Source of the DNA: Bacteroides zoogleoformans
GTDB taxonomy: Bacteria > Bacteroidota > Bacteroidia > Bacteroidales > Bacteroidaceae
Assembly (NCBI RefSeq): GCF_002998435.1
Contig: NZ_CP027231.1
Span: 3,079,001 to 3,143,000 of the forward strand
Length of the DNA stretch: 64,000 bases
Direction: 5' to 3'
Part shown: positions 53,534-62,416 of the stretch, in pieces
How positions within the stretch are numbered: position 1 is the first letter of the stretch
Layout of the letters: every line of letters begins with the position of its first letter
The notes under the pieces: generated by a model
Database searches by the model: none
What the model was told of the DNA's origin: nothing
The model's input: only the letters and a program-made list of their open reading frames with translations
Program-made: the position numbers and the translations under genes

Positions 53534-53726
53534 TACCTAAAAACTGTAAAAAGAGTATAAAGATTAGTCATTAGTAGGTAACAACAAAGCACCGACAGGC
53601 AAGGGCCGTTTTGAGGTTGAAATTCAATGGTTGTTGAACACTTGTACCTGATAAAACGATGTTCCGGCAATTGACGGGAAAGACGCTTCTTCCTCCGTCA
53701 ATTTTTGGATGAATCAGTTCGTCTGT

Positions 53727-54200
53727 TCATCGGTGTCTGTATGCCAAAGCGTAATACGCTATGAATGTCAAAGCTATCACCACACCCAAGACGGGCATTG
53801 CCGCTCCCATGATACGGGCGTCCTTGGCCAACCATAGGCAGACCGTTAACAGTGCATTCAGCTGGATGTTCAATACACGCACAAGGCGTACGGCCAGCAT
53901 ACATTGCATACCCACATTCTCGTCGGTCAGTCTGACAGGGAAGCTGTAGAAGCGCATGGGCAGATAGGCTGACACACCCAACAACAAGGCGGTAAGAAGC
54001 GAAGAGCCTGCCATGGCCCACACATAGGAAGGCTCCACTCCGGCAGGCTGCGGGCCGAAGTGAAAATAAAAGGCCGACGCCCAAGCGGTGAGCAGCAATA
54101 AGATGACCACACCTTCCAACACATGGTCGAGCCGCGAAGGCAGGAAACGCAAATCGGGATAATCCGCTCCCGAATAAACCCCAAATTTTATAAGCTTCAT
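53727..54200 (-). CDS. Small integral membrane protein of unknown function
   Basis: A protein of about 157 residues starting MKLIKFGVYSGADYPDLRF, chosen because this ATG is 2 bp after the stop of the upstream ribbon-helix-helix gene. It has four hydrophobic segments (VLEGVVILLLLTAWASAFYF, YVWAMAGSSLLTALLLGVSA, the VRVLNIQLNALLTVCLWL region and the VLGVVIALTFIAYYALAY region) and a mid-protein SFPVRLTDENVGMQCML, reminiscent of DUF1648-type membrane proteins. No catalytic motif. It forms a compact two-gene unit with a DNA-binding protein. Confidence 0.72.
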   Translation of the reverse strand: MKLIKFGVYSGADYPDLRFLPSRLDHVLEGVVILLLLTAWASAFYFHFGPQPAGVEPSYVWAMAGSSLLTALLLGVSAYLPMRFYSFPVRLTDENVGMQCMLAVRLVRVLNIQLNALLTVCLWLAKDARIMGAAMPVLGVVIALTFIAYYALAYRHR

Positions 54201-54202
54201 GA

Positions 54203-54376
54203 TTAACACTTCTTTTTCTTCATCCGCCCGCTTTTACGTAATGCTTCAGCGATAATCCACTGAAGCTGTCCGTTCGTGCTGCGGAACTCATCGGCCGCCC
54301 ATTTTTCAATGGCTTCCATTGTCCCGGCATCCACACGCAGGATAAAGCTTTTGGTTGAAGTCTCTTTTTTAGCCAC
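54203..54376 (-). CDS. Small Arc-type ribbon-helix-helix DNA-binding protein, GTG start
   Basis: A 57-residue frame: N-terminal AKKETSTKSFILRVDAGTM, then EAIEKWAADEFRSTNGQLQW, then IIAEALRKSGRMKKKKC. The strand KSFILRVD, helix EAIEKWAADE and second helix GQLQWIIAEALRKSG match the Arc/MetJ fold, with Lys/Ser/Ile side chains on the DNA-contact strand. The start must be GTG at 54376, because a stop lies two codons upstream and no ATG precedes the strand. The stop at 54203 is 2 bp from the next ATG, so the two genes are translationally coupled. It may be a regulator or the DNA-binding half of a small operon; targets are unknown. Confidence 0.78.
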   Translation of the reverse strand: MAKKETSTKSFILRVDAGTMEAIEKWAADEFRSTNGQLQWIIAEALRKSGRMKKKKC

Positions 54377-54419
54377 TTTTTAACGATTTACGGTTGTCTA
54401 TCTGTACACCTTGCCATAG

Positions 54420-55712
54420 TCAGAAATTGCCGCGCTCTCCACGCACAAAGGAGGCAATGTCATCCATTACATACGCCGCGACGGGCGAAGCCCGGTTATA
54501 TTCGAAAGGGGTGGCCTTGCCACTACCCTCCTGCATCAGGTGATTCAGCCTCGGATAGGATTTGAAGAAGGCATTCTTGCGATGTAGCAAGCCGGAACGC
54601 CATAGGGCGAAGTCTTCCATCGTCACCTGATAGTCGCGTTCGCCTTGCAGGACAAGTATCGGCAACGTCAGTCCGGCAGCCGTCTCCACTGGCCGGTAAG
54701 TCTCGGCAAAGTCCCAATAAGAGCGGGGTTGGGCAGCCATCAGTTTATCCGCCTGCTCTTGGACGTCGACCTTGGTGCCGGTCAATGACGCAATATAGGC
54801 CAGTTGTTCTTTCAGAGATACATCAAGCGGGCGGGCCGGGCCGGAGAGGATGACGATGCCCGCCGGTATGTCGGACTTTTGCGCAATGCGTGGAGCCAGC
54901 ATTCCGCCCAGGCTATGGCCTGATACAAAAATGCTGTCAGTCGCAATTTCCGGCAAACCCTCTGCCCGACGCAAAGCGGACAAAGCGTCGTCTACCGTTT
55001 CCGTGTCATAATCAAGTGCTCGTCCGGCAGGCACACTGTTTGCACCGTATACTTTCGTCCGCTTGTCATAGCGGATGACCGCGATACCTCGCTCCGCCAG
55101 CCCCCGGGCAAGATCTCGAAACGGTTTGTTGGGTCCTATCGTCTCGTCGCGGTCGTTGGGGCCGGAACCATGTATCAGAACGACACAAGGCACCTTGCGC
55201 TGTTTCGAGGCAAACACCGGCAACGTCAATGTCCCGGGAAGTTCAAAGCCATCGGCGCCTACGGTAATCTCCCTCTCAGTCATCTTCGCCGCATCATATG
55301 ACACCGGTTTGGCGGAAGAAAGCGCAGGCACCGGAGCCAGCCGAATGGTATTCATTCCCCCGTTCGCGTCAAAAGCCAATATAAACCGAAGGCTGTAGCG
55401 CTCGAACATCAAATCGCGATAATAGACAGCCGCTCCTTGTATGGCATCTGTCTGCCAATCTCCTTTCGATTGCAACGGGCCGAAAGTTTTCTCTGTCTGT
55501 CTGAAAGTATCATTGAAATCGGCGGGTGAGAGTTTAGCCTGCAACTCTTTGTTCAAGGCCGCATGAACGCTGTCGCCCTGTCCCGCCGCAAAAAGTTCGT
55601 AGATGCGTTGCGCACGTACTATGTGGCTGTTTTGCGCATGAACGACACATACATAACCCGACAGAAAGCCGATCCCAATCAGCACCCATCTTAAAAAACC
55701 GAAAGCACTCAT
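54420..55712 (-). CDS. Secreted alpha/beta hydrolase with N-terminal DUF3887-like domain
   Basis: A protein of 430 residues, signal LRWVLIGIGFLSGYVCVVHAQ. The first domain (RIYELFAAGQGDSVHAALNK, LSPADFNDTFRQTEKTFG) resembles DUF3887. The hydrolase domain has the oxyanion region VLIHGSGPNDRDETIGPNK, nucleophile elbow SGHSLGGML, acid LQGERDYQV and catalytic His in LNHLM. This matches exported esterase/peptidase-like enzymes common in Bacteroides; the substrate is unknown. The end is 12 bp from the downstream face of the SPFH gene, so the pair is probably co-transcribed. Confidence 0.88.
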   Translation of the reverse strand: MSAFGFLRWVLIGIGFLSGYVCVVHAQNSHIVRAQRIYELFAAGQGDSVHAALNKELQAKLSPADFNDTFRQTEKTFGPLQSKGDWQTDAIQGAAVYYRDLMFERYSLRFILAFDANGGMNTIRLAPVPALSSAKPVSYDAAKMTEREITVGADGFELPGTLTLPVFASKQRKVPCVVLIHGSGPNDRDETIGPNKPFRDLARGLAERGIAVIRYDKRTKVYGANSVPAGRALDYDTETVDDALSALRRAEGLPEIATDSIFVSGHSLGGMLAPRIAQKSDIPAGIVILSGPARPLDVSLKEQLAYIASLTGTKVDVQEQADKLMAAQPRSYWDFAETYRPVETAAGLTLPILVLQGERDYQVTMEDFALWRSGLLHRKNAFFKSYPRLNHLMQEGSGKATPFEYNRASPVAAYVMDDIASFVRGERGNF

Positions 55713-55723
55713 TTCCTGAAATA

Positions 55724-56692
55724 TTAATGGTTCAACGTTCCTGTGTTCACTACCGGTTGCGCCGCCTCATCCGCACAAAGCACCACCAACAAATTGCTGA
55801 CCATGGCCGCTTTCTTCTCTTCGTCCAGGTCCACAACTCCTTCATCAGACAATTTATGAAGCGCCATTTTCACCATGGAAACCGCTCCTTCCACAATCTT
55901 CTCGCGGGCGGTAATGATGGCCGATGCCTGCTGGCGCCGCAACATCACTGCGGCAATCTCGGGCGCATAAGCCAAGTAGTTGATGCGTGCTTCCACTACC
56001 TCCATGCCTGCCATGGCCAGACGTTCGTTCAGCTTCTGCTCCAACTGCTCGTTGATTTCCTCGCCGCCCGAACGAAGCGTCAACTCCTCCTTATCAGTCT
56101 CGTTGTCGTCGTAAGCATACTGTCCGGCCACCTGACGCAAGGCTGCATCGCTTTGTATCTTGACGAAGTTCTCGAACGCATTCATCCGTCCGGCCACCGC
56201 ATATCCGCCGCTTGCCTGCCTGTTGTTTCCCACGCCTGCGGCAGATGCCGCCATAGTCTGCGCGTCAATCTCGAACATCGCCTTATAGGTATCCTTCAAT
56301 TTCCACACCAGCACCAGGCCTATCAGAATGGGATTGCCTATCTTGTCGTTTACCTTAATAGGTTCCACGTCCAGATTGCGTGCGCGAAGCGAGAGTTTCT
56401 TCTTGTCCAAGAAAGGATTGACCCAAAAGAACCCGGTTTCCTTGAACGTCCCTTTGTACTTTCCGAAGAACACCATGGCCCGCGCTTCGTTCGGTTCCAG
56501 CTGCATGTATCCCGCAATCAAAATAAACCAGGCCACCGACAGGATTATTGCCACGATCACAAGCGCCGCACTATGGTTTACACCGATGATAAAAGCGGAT
56601 AAGATTATTGCGCTAAGCACGATTAAATGTAAGAATAAGGCAACAAAACCATTCACTCTTAAACCTTTGAAATCCAACTCTTTCGTTTCCAT
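55724..56692 (-). CDS. SPFH/band 7 membrane protein
   Basis: A protein of 322 residues with two adjacent hydrophobic segments at the N-terminus (GFVALFLHLIVLSAIILSAF and ALVIVAIILSVAWFILIAG). Then comes the SPFH core YMQLEPNEARAMVFFGKYKG, TGFFWVNPFLDKKKLSLRARN and the long helix (INEQLEQKLNERLAMAGMEVVEARINYLAYA, given here as its span only by its ends). It probably makes oligomers at membrane microdomains. It precedes the secreted hydrolase gene by 11 bp. The second array of 11-bp repeats lies upstream of it. Confidence 0.9.
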   Translation of the reverse strand: METKELDFKGLRVNGFVALFLHLIVLSAIILSAFIIGVNHSAALVIVAIILSVAWFILIAGYMQLEPNEARAMVFFGKYKGTFKETGFFWVNPFLDKKKLSLRARNLDVEPIKVNDKIGNPILIGLVLVWKLKDTYKAMFEIDAQTMAASAAGVGNNRQASGGYAVAGRMNAFENFVKIQSDAALRQVAGQYAYDDNETDKEELTLRSGGEEINEQLEQKLNERLAMAGMEVVEARINYLAYAPEIAAVMLRRQQASAIITAREKIVEGAVSMVKMALHKLSDEGVVDLDEEKKAAMVSNLLVVLCADEAAQPVVNTGTLNH

Positions 56693-56945
56693 ACCTAATA
56701 GATTTAATTAATATCATTATGATATCACAAATATATCTATTATTTTTCATAAAAAGCAAAAAGGAAAGGATGAAAGAACGGCTGTTAAAACAAATTAACA
56801 ATCGAATAAGGGGCGGCTGAATTTCATCCGGGATATTTATTAAGCATGGATTTAAAACCGATTGCACCCCGGCAATTATCTTTGCCACATTCTGTCATTT
56901 CCCTGTCAAGGACGTGTCAACGTCGTGTCTGCTCCGTATCTATAG

Positions 56946-57041
56946 AAGTGGAGGTTATGCGGAGGTTATACGGAGTTGATACGGAGTTGATACGGAGGAT
57001 ATACGGAGCTGATACGGAGCTGATGCGGAGGATATGCGGAG
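56946..57041 (-). repeat. Array B of 11-bp tandem repeats, inverted copy of array A
   Basis: Units ATACGGAG or ATGCGGAG plus three bases begin at 56957, 56968, 56979, 56990, 57001, 57012, 57023 and 57034. A degenerate unit at 56946 and one isolated ATACGGAG at 57064 are also present. Upstream lie GTATCTATAG, the GTCGTGTCTG block and GTGTCAA, which are the reverse complement of motifs next to array A at 30.0-30.2 kb. The array lies between the divergent SPFH and HAD-phosphatase genes. Confidence 0.95.
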
Positions 57042-57178
57042 AAGTTATGTTGACGGGCCGTTGATACGGAGATGATACGTAATGGTTGGGCTTCAAAGCT
57101 TTATTTATTTACTTGCAAAAGTGCGGAAGTTCTTTTCTTTTTGAGTATTTTTGCGCAAAATACAAAAGAAATAGCCCT

Positions 57179-57967
57179 ATGACAAAAGCCCTGTTTTTAG
57201 ATATTGACGGCACATTGGTCAGCTTTAAGACGCACGAAATCCCTCTTTCTGCCATCGAAGCATTGACCACCGCAAAAGCCAAAGGCATGCGCATCTTCAT
57301 CGCCACAGGACGTCCGCGCATCGTCATCAACAATCTTTCGGCCTTGCAAGAGCGAAATCTGATAGACGGCTATATCACCATGAACGGAGCCTATTGCTTC
57401 GCTGAAGATAGCGTCATCTACAAAAGTCCCATCCCTACAGCGGAAGTGGATGTACTGACTGCCTTCTGCCATAACCGGAACATTCCCTGCATCCTTGTTG
57501 AAGAGAATGACATCTATGTGAACCAACCGAACGGAATAGTAGAAGAGATTTTCCATGAACAGCTTAAAATAGCCCCCATCGGAGCAAGACCCTATAGCGG
57601 CAATCATTCGGGGCAGGAGATTTATCAGCTGACCCCATTCATCAATACCGATGAGGAGCGGATTTTACTGCCTGCCCTTCCAAACTGTGAAATGGGACGC
57701 TGGCATCCCGCTTTCGTTGACGCGACGGCTAAGGGAAACACCAAACAGAACGGTATTGACTTGATTATCCGTCATTTCGATATCCAAAGAGAGGAAACCA
57801 TGGCCTTCGGCGATGGAGGAAACGATATCGGCATGTTACGCCATGCCGGCGTAGGCATAGCCATGGGAAACGCCCAAGAAGATGTGAAAGCTGCCGCCGA
57901 TTACGTAACCTCCGGGGTGGATGACAATGGAATAGCCAATGCCTTGAAATGGTTCAAGATAATCTGA
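57179..57967 (+). CDS. Cof-type HAD-IIB phosphatase
   Basis: A cytosolic hydrolase of 262 residues; the ATG at 57179 gives the normal start MTKALFLDIDGTLVSF with nucleophile Asp8 and acid/base Asp10. Motif II is IFIATGRPR, the IIB cap follows (GYITMNGAYCFAED, IPCILVEENDIYVNQP), and motif IV is MAFGDGGNDIGMLRHAG. Family members act on sugar phosphates, FMN or PLP; which applies here is not visible. A TATTTTTG -7 box lies at 57146-57153. The repeat array is just upstream of this promoter. Confidence 0.92.
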   Translation: MTKALFLDIDGTLVSFKTHEIPLSAIEALTTAKAKGMRIFIATGRPRIVINNLSALQERNLIDGYITMNGAYCFAEDSVIYKSPIPTAEVDVLTAFCHNRNIPCILVEENDIYVNQPNGIVEEIFHEQLKIAPIGARPYSGNHSGQEIYQLTPFINTDEERILLPALPNCEMGRWHPAFVDATAKGNTKQNGIDLIIRHFDIQREETMAFGDGGNDIGMLRHAGVGIAMGNAQEDVKAAADYVTSGVDDNGIANALKWFKII

Positions 57968-58018
57968 TGTCAAACTACGAGAACTGAACGCGAATCACTA
58001 ATCAATTTCTGCCGAACA

Positions 58019-59761
58019 TTGAACTTTACTCCCGATAGCCGGAATAAAGAGTTCCAAGATGCCTTGCAACTCATACAATATACCCGCCAGTCCGTCTTCT
58101 TGACAGGTAAGGCGGGCACGGGCAAATCCACTTTCCTGAGATACATCTGCGGCATTACGAAGAAAAAACATGTGGTACTGGCTCCCACAGGTATTGCCGC
58201 CATCAATGCGGGAGGCAGCACGCTGCACAGCTTCTTCAAATTGCCTTTTTATCCGTTGTTGCCCGATAATGCCAACTTCAGCCTGCAACAAAGGCGCATC
58301 CACGAGTTCTTTAAATACACCAAGGCCCATCGCAAGTTGATCGAAGAACTGGAGCTTATCATCATCGACGAGATTTCCATGGTACGTGCAGACATCATCG
58401 ATGCGGTGGACCGTATTCTGCGTGTTTACTCCCGAAACCTGCGCGAGCCTTTCGGCGGCAAACAGGTTCTATTGGTGGGCGACGTCTTTCAACTGGAACC
58501 GGTTGTGAAAGGAGACGAGCGGGAGATTCTGAACCGTTTCTATCCCAGCCCTTACTTCTTTTCGGCAAAAGTGTTCAGTCAGATAGACCTTGTATCCATC
58601 GAACTGCAAAAAGTATATCGACAAACCGACACTGCATTCATCAACGTTTTAGATCATATTCGCAACGACACAGTCAATTCTTCCGACCTGCAACTGCTAA
58701 ATACGCGCTATGGCGCAGAAGTAAAGCAATCGGAGGCGGATATGTGCATCACCCTCGCCACCCGCCGTGACAATGTGGACTATATCAATGATAAGAAGTT
58801 GGCGGAACTTCCCGGTGAACCGGTCAGTTTCTTTGGTGAAATCAGGGGTGACTTTCCGGAAAGCAGCCTCCCCACTTCTCAAGAACTCACTCTGAAACCC
58901 GGTGCACAAATCATCTTCATCAAGAACGATTTCGACCGCCGCTGGGTGAACGGCACCATCGGTGTCATCAGCGGCTTCGACCCCATTGAGGAAACAATCT
59001 ACATTATTACCGATGACGGTAAGGAAGTCGACGTGAAACGTGAATCGTGGCGAAACATCCGCTACAAATACAACGAAGAGAAGAAACAGATTGAGGAAGA
59101 GGAACTGGGCACTTTCACTCAATATCCTATACGTCTGGCGTGGGCCGTCACCGTGCATAAAAGTCAGGGATTGACCTTCAGTCGTGTGGTCATCGACTTT
59201 ACCGGCGGAGTGTTTGCCGGCGGACAGACCTATGTGGCCCTCAGCCGCTGCACCTCGCTCGAGGGCATAGAGTTGAAGAAACCCATCAGCCGTGCCGATG
59301 TATTCGTGCGTCCTGAGATTGTCAGCTTTGCGACGCGTTTCAACAATCAGGCAGCCATTGACCGTGCCTTAAAGCAAGCGCAGGCGGACATGCAGTATGT
59401 CGCTGCCACTAAGGCTTTTGACAGAGGAGATTTCGACACCTTCCTGAACGAGTTCTTTAAGGCCATTCACTCGCGCTACGACATAGAGAAACCGAATATC
59501 CGGCGCTTCATCCGCCGGAAGCTTCACATCATCAACACGCTGCGGGAAGAGAATCAGGCTTTGAGACAGGCTGCTCTGGAGAAAGAGAAAACGTTGGTGA
59601 AATATGCCCGGGAATACATCCAAATGGGCGATGAATGCTTAAAGCTGGACATGAAAGAAGCTGCCATGAAGAACTACAACAAGGCGGTCAGTCTATGCCC
59701 CAAGTTCAAGGAGGCCTGGAAGAAGATAAAGAAGCTGGAAAAGGAAATGCTTAAAAGGTAA
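58019..59761 (+). CDS. Pif1/RecD-like superfamily 1 helicase with C-terminal TPR-like tail
   Basis: A protein of 580 residues. The frame opens with TTG at 58019 (MNFTPDSRNK); no in-frame ATG precedes the conserved region, so a TTG start is likely. Helicase motifs are I GKAGTGKST (residues 30-38), Ia VLAPTGIAAINAGG, II LELIIIDEISMVR, III VLLVGDVFQLEPVV, V WAVTVHKSQGLTF and VI YVALSRCT. The last 60 residues (EYIQMGDECLKLDMKEAAMK and on) look like one TPR-type helical pair. Probable 5'-3' DNA helicase of the Pif1/RecD2 group; biological role unknown. Confidence 0.9.
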   Translation: MNFTPDSRNKEFQDALQLIQYTRQSVFLTGKAGTGKSTFLRYICGITKKKHVVLAPTGIAAINAGGSTLHSFFKLPFYPLLPDNANFSLQQRRIHEFFKYTKAHRKLIEELELIIIDEISMVRADIIDAVDRILRVYSRNLREPFGGKQVLLVGDVFQLEPVVKGDEREILNRFYPSPYFFSAKVFSQIDLVSIELQKVYRQTDTAFINVLDHIRNDTVNSSDLQLLNTRYGAEVKQSEADMCITLATRRDNVDYINDKKLAELPGEPVSFFGEIRGDFPESSLPTSQELTLKPGAQIIFIKNDFDRRWVNGTIGVISGFDPIEETIYIITDDGKEVDVKRESWRNIRYKYNEEKKQIEEEELGTFTQYPIRLAWAVTVHKSQGLTFSRVVIDFTGGVFAGGQTYVALSRCTSLEGIELKKPISRADVFVRPEIVSFATRFNNQAAIDRALKQAQADMQYVAATKAFDRGDFDTFLNEFFKAIHSRYDIEKPNIRRFIRRKLHIINTLREENQALRQAALEKEKTLVKYAREYIQMGDECLKLDMKEAAMKNYNKAVSLCPKFKEAWKKIKKLEKEMLKR

Positions 59762-59765
59762 AATC

Positions 59766-59797
59766 TTTGGTTATAAACCGTTTATTCTCTATTTTTG
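59766..59797 (+). promoter_or_regulatory. Bacteroidota-type promoter for the Sua5-family gene
   Basis: TTTG at 59766-59769, 20 nt, TATTTTTG at 59790-59797; a perfect match to the consensus. Transcription should begin near 59804, 26 nt before the ATG at 59830. The promoter overlaps the 3' flank of the helicase gene. Confidence 0.75.
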
Positions 59798-59829
59798 TGT
59801 TAGTTTTTTTAACCATACTCCCTACAGCC

Positions 59830-60441
59830 ATGCTTCTGAAACTATATGAAAAGAACAACAATGCTGCCGACCTTCAGCAGGTTATCGATATTTTAAATGA
59901 CGGCGGCATCATTATCTATCCTACCGACACGATGTATGCCATGGGGTGTCACGGATTGAAAGAACGTGCCATCGAGCGCATCTGCCGTCTCAAAGATATA
60001 GATCCGAAGAAAAACGACCTCTCCATCATTTGTTACGACTTGAGTAAAGTAAGCGAGTATGCCAAAGTGGATAATGCCACTTTCAAGCTGATGAAGCGTA
60101 ATCTTCCCGGCCCTTTCACCTTTATTCTGCCGGGTACCACCCGGCTTCCCAAGATATTCCGTAATCGCAAAGAAGTGGGTATACGCATGCCCGGCAACGT
60201 CATCATTCAGGAAATAGCCCGCTTGCTAAATGCTCCTATCATGACCGCCACCTTACCCCGCGACGAGCACGAAGACATAGAATATTGCACCGACCCCGAG
60301 CTGATAGAAGAAAAATACGGAGCCACCGTCGATTTAATAATCGACGGTGGCATCGGCAGCACCGACCTTTCTACGGTGGTGGATTGCACTAATGGAGAAA
60401 TAGAAATCGTACGGCAGGGGGCAGGATGGCTGGATGAATGA
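59830..60441 (+). CDS. L-threonylcarbamoyladenylate synthase (Sua5/YciO/YrdC family)
   Basis: A cytosolic protein of 203 residues starting MLLKLYEKNN at 59830; an earlier start would place the promoter inside the gene. The YrdC core is visible: GGIIIYPTDTMYAMGCHGL, KDIDPKKNDLSIICYDLSKVSEYA, NLPGPFTFILPGT and the VGIRMPGN block. It makes the threonylcarbamoyl-AMP used in t6A modification of tRNA. The related YciO subgroup differs slightly, so the exact paralogue (TsaC/Sua5 or YciO) is left open. Confidence 0.88.
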   Translation: MLLKLYEKNNNAADLQQVIDILNDGGIIIYPTDTMYAMGCHGLKERAIERICRLKDIDPKKNDLSIICYDLSKVSEYAKVDNATFKLMKRNLPGPFTFILPGTTRLPKIFRNRKEVGIRMPGNVIIQEIARLLNAPIMTATLPRDEHEDIEYCTDPELIEEKYGATVDLIIDGGIGSTDLSTVVDCTNGEIEIVRQGAGWLDE

Positions 60442-60445
60442 ATCA

Positions 60446-62299
60446 TCACTCCCTGCCTTCAATGTTCTCGTCAATCACCTTGATTTTCTCTTTGACGAGT
60501 TCGATATCCGCTTTCAGTTTTTCCACCTTGCGGTTGATTTCGGTCAATAGACTGTTTCCTTTCTTGGAAGAAGCCGTGAGGAATCCAAGGTTGTTTTCGT
60601 AGGTCAGCAGTTCGTTCTTCATGTTTTCAAAAGTGCGTGCCAACTTCTCGCGCTCGCGATAAAGAGTTTGCGGACTGTTTTCCTGGATGGAGACAATTGT
60701 TGATTTGAAGTTGCTTATTTTTTTGTTCGACGCACTGATATTGAATTGACTGAACAGCTCATCTATCCGGTTGTGATATTGCTTATAGATTTTGTCCTTT
60801 TCTTTGAAAGGCACATGCCCGATACTGTTCCACTCCTTCATCAGATTACGTACCAATTGTGAGGCTTCTTCTGTGTCCATCTCATCGCAGATAGCGTCCA
60901 GCTGTTCGATGACGGCTTTTTTCTTTTCCAGATTGTCGTGCTCCGCGGTGCGTTGCGAAGAAGCTGCTTTGTTCTTTTGCTCGAAGAAGTAATCGCAAGC
61001 AGAGATAAAGCGTTTCCACACAGCATCCGAATATTTCTTGGTCACCGGTCCGATGGTTTTCCATTCCTTTTGAAGTTTGGTCAGCTCGTCGGCAGTTTGT
61101 TTCCAGTCCGTGCTCTCTTTCAGCGCCTCCGCCTTTTCACACAACGCCCGTTTCTTTTCTAAGTTTTCGTACATACTCTCCTTCAATGTCTTGACAAATT
61201 CACCTTTCTTGCGGAAGAATTCATCACACGCTTTGCGGAAACGTTCGAAAATCTTCACGTTCATCTTTTGGGGAGCAAAACCGATATTTTTCCATTTATT
61301 TTGAAGAGCAATGATTTCTTGTGTCATCTTCTCCCAAGAAGCAAAGTTTGTCAGTTCATTGTAATCAATGGCTTCGATGATTTCACAAATCACGGTTTTC
61401 TGGTCCAGATTATTCTGTTCCACTTCTTTCAATGCTTCGAAATGTTGTTGGTGACGACGGTTTACGGCGGTAGAGGCAGCCTTGAAACGTGCCCATATTT
61501 CATCGCGCAATTCTTTGGCTACCGGCCCTGTATCTCGAAACTCCTGATGTAACTTTTGCAACTGATGGAAAGCAGAAACCACATCGGGCTCATTTGCCAA
61601 CTTCTCGGCAGCATCACACAAATGCATCTTGATTTCCAGGTTTTTCTTGAAGTCATACTCACGAAACTCATTGTTCAGTTTCAAAAGGTCGTAGAACTTC
61701 TCTACATACAACTGATAGTTTTTCCAAAGTTCGTTGATTTTGCCTTGCGGCAGCAGGGTAACTTCATTCCATTGTTGTTGCAGCTTCTTAAATTCCGCAT
61801 AGTTTTTGTTCGGGTCATCGGAAGATTCCACCAGCTCCTTCAGTTCCTCGATGATGGAAAGCTTGATTTGCAGATTCATTTCCTTCTGCTTTTCCTGTTC
61901 GGCCACAAGTGCACTTCTTTTTTCTTTGATGACGGACATGATGTGTTTAAATTCCTCTTCCAGGCAGTCTGCCTGCGGAACAAAATCTTCTGCCGCTCCC
62001 CCGTTTTCAACAAATAACTTTCGCGCCGCTTCTTGTTCGGCATTGTGTAATCTGTAGAAAATCTGCTTCAAGGTATCTATCTCCGGTTTCGCCACATTCT
62101 CCACATCGGCGACCATTTCCTTCAGCTTGACCAGAATTTCTTCCTTTGTGAGTTTCCGGTCAACTTCTACAGGCTTTTTTGAAACAACTTCTTCAGCGGG
62201 AGTTTCCGTGATTTTATTTTCAGAAACCTCTGCTGCTTTTTTTCCTTCTTCTAACTCTACTGTTTTTTCAGGCAGGTTAGTGTCATGCGCGTCCATCAT
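60446..62299 (-). CDS. DUF349 protein, large coiled-coil
   Basis: A cytosolic, highly helical protein of 617 residues, very rich in Lys and Glu. Several DUF349 repeats recur about every 70 residues, each with the sequence style W-x-x-(I/V)G-P/F-x-x-x-x-(D/E)-x-x-x-W-x-(R/K)F (for example EWKTIGPVTKKYSDAVWKRF, KWKNIGFAPQKMNVKIFERF and EWNSIGHVPFKEKDKIYKQY). The N-terminus is acidic and low complexity. The molecular function is not known. It ends 4 bp from the convergent Sua5-type gene. Confidence 0.9.
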   Translation of the reverse strand: MMDAHDTNLPEKTVELEEGKKAAEVSENKITETPAEEVVSKKPVEVDRKLTKEEILVKLKEMVADVENVAKPEIDTLKQIFYRLHNAEQEAARKLFVENGGAAEDFVPQADCLEEEFKHIMSVIKEKRSALVAEQEKQKEMNLQIKLSIIEELKELVESSDDPNKNYAEFKKLQQQWNEVTLLPQGKINELWKNYQLYVEKFYDLLKLNNEFREYDFKKNLEIKMHLCDAAEKLANEPDVVSAFHQLQKLHQEFRDTGPVAKELRDEIWARFKAASTAVNRRHQQHFEALKEVEQNNLDQKTVICEIIEAIDYNELTNFASWEKMTQEIIALQNKWKNIGFAPQKMNVKIFERFRKACDEFFRKKGEFVKTLKESMYENLEKKRALCEKAEALKESTDWKQTADELTKLQKEWKTIGPVTKKYSDAVWKRFISACDYFFEQKNKAASSQRTAEHDNLEKKKAVIEQLDAICDEMDTEEASQLVRNLMKEWNSIGHVPFKEKDKIYKQYHNRIDELFSQFNISASNKKISNFKSTIVSIQENSPQTLYREREKLARTFENMKNELLTYENNLGFLTASSKKGNSLLTEINRKVEKLKADIELVKEKIKVIDENIEGRE

Positions 62300-62416
62300 T
62301 GTATCTATTTTTTAGTAACGGGAGAAAACCCGTTGGGGTTACATCAGGCTACAAATTAATGAAATAAAAAGATTACTTCATATATTTTTCCTTGTTTTTT
62401 TCTGTTTTTCTTTCGT

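Noticed and set aside
62317..62334. AACGGG/CCCGTT hairpin as mgtE terminator
   Set aside because: Only a 6-bp stem and an A-rich tail, not a T-run, in the direction of mgtE transcription.
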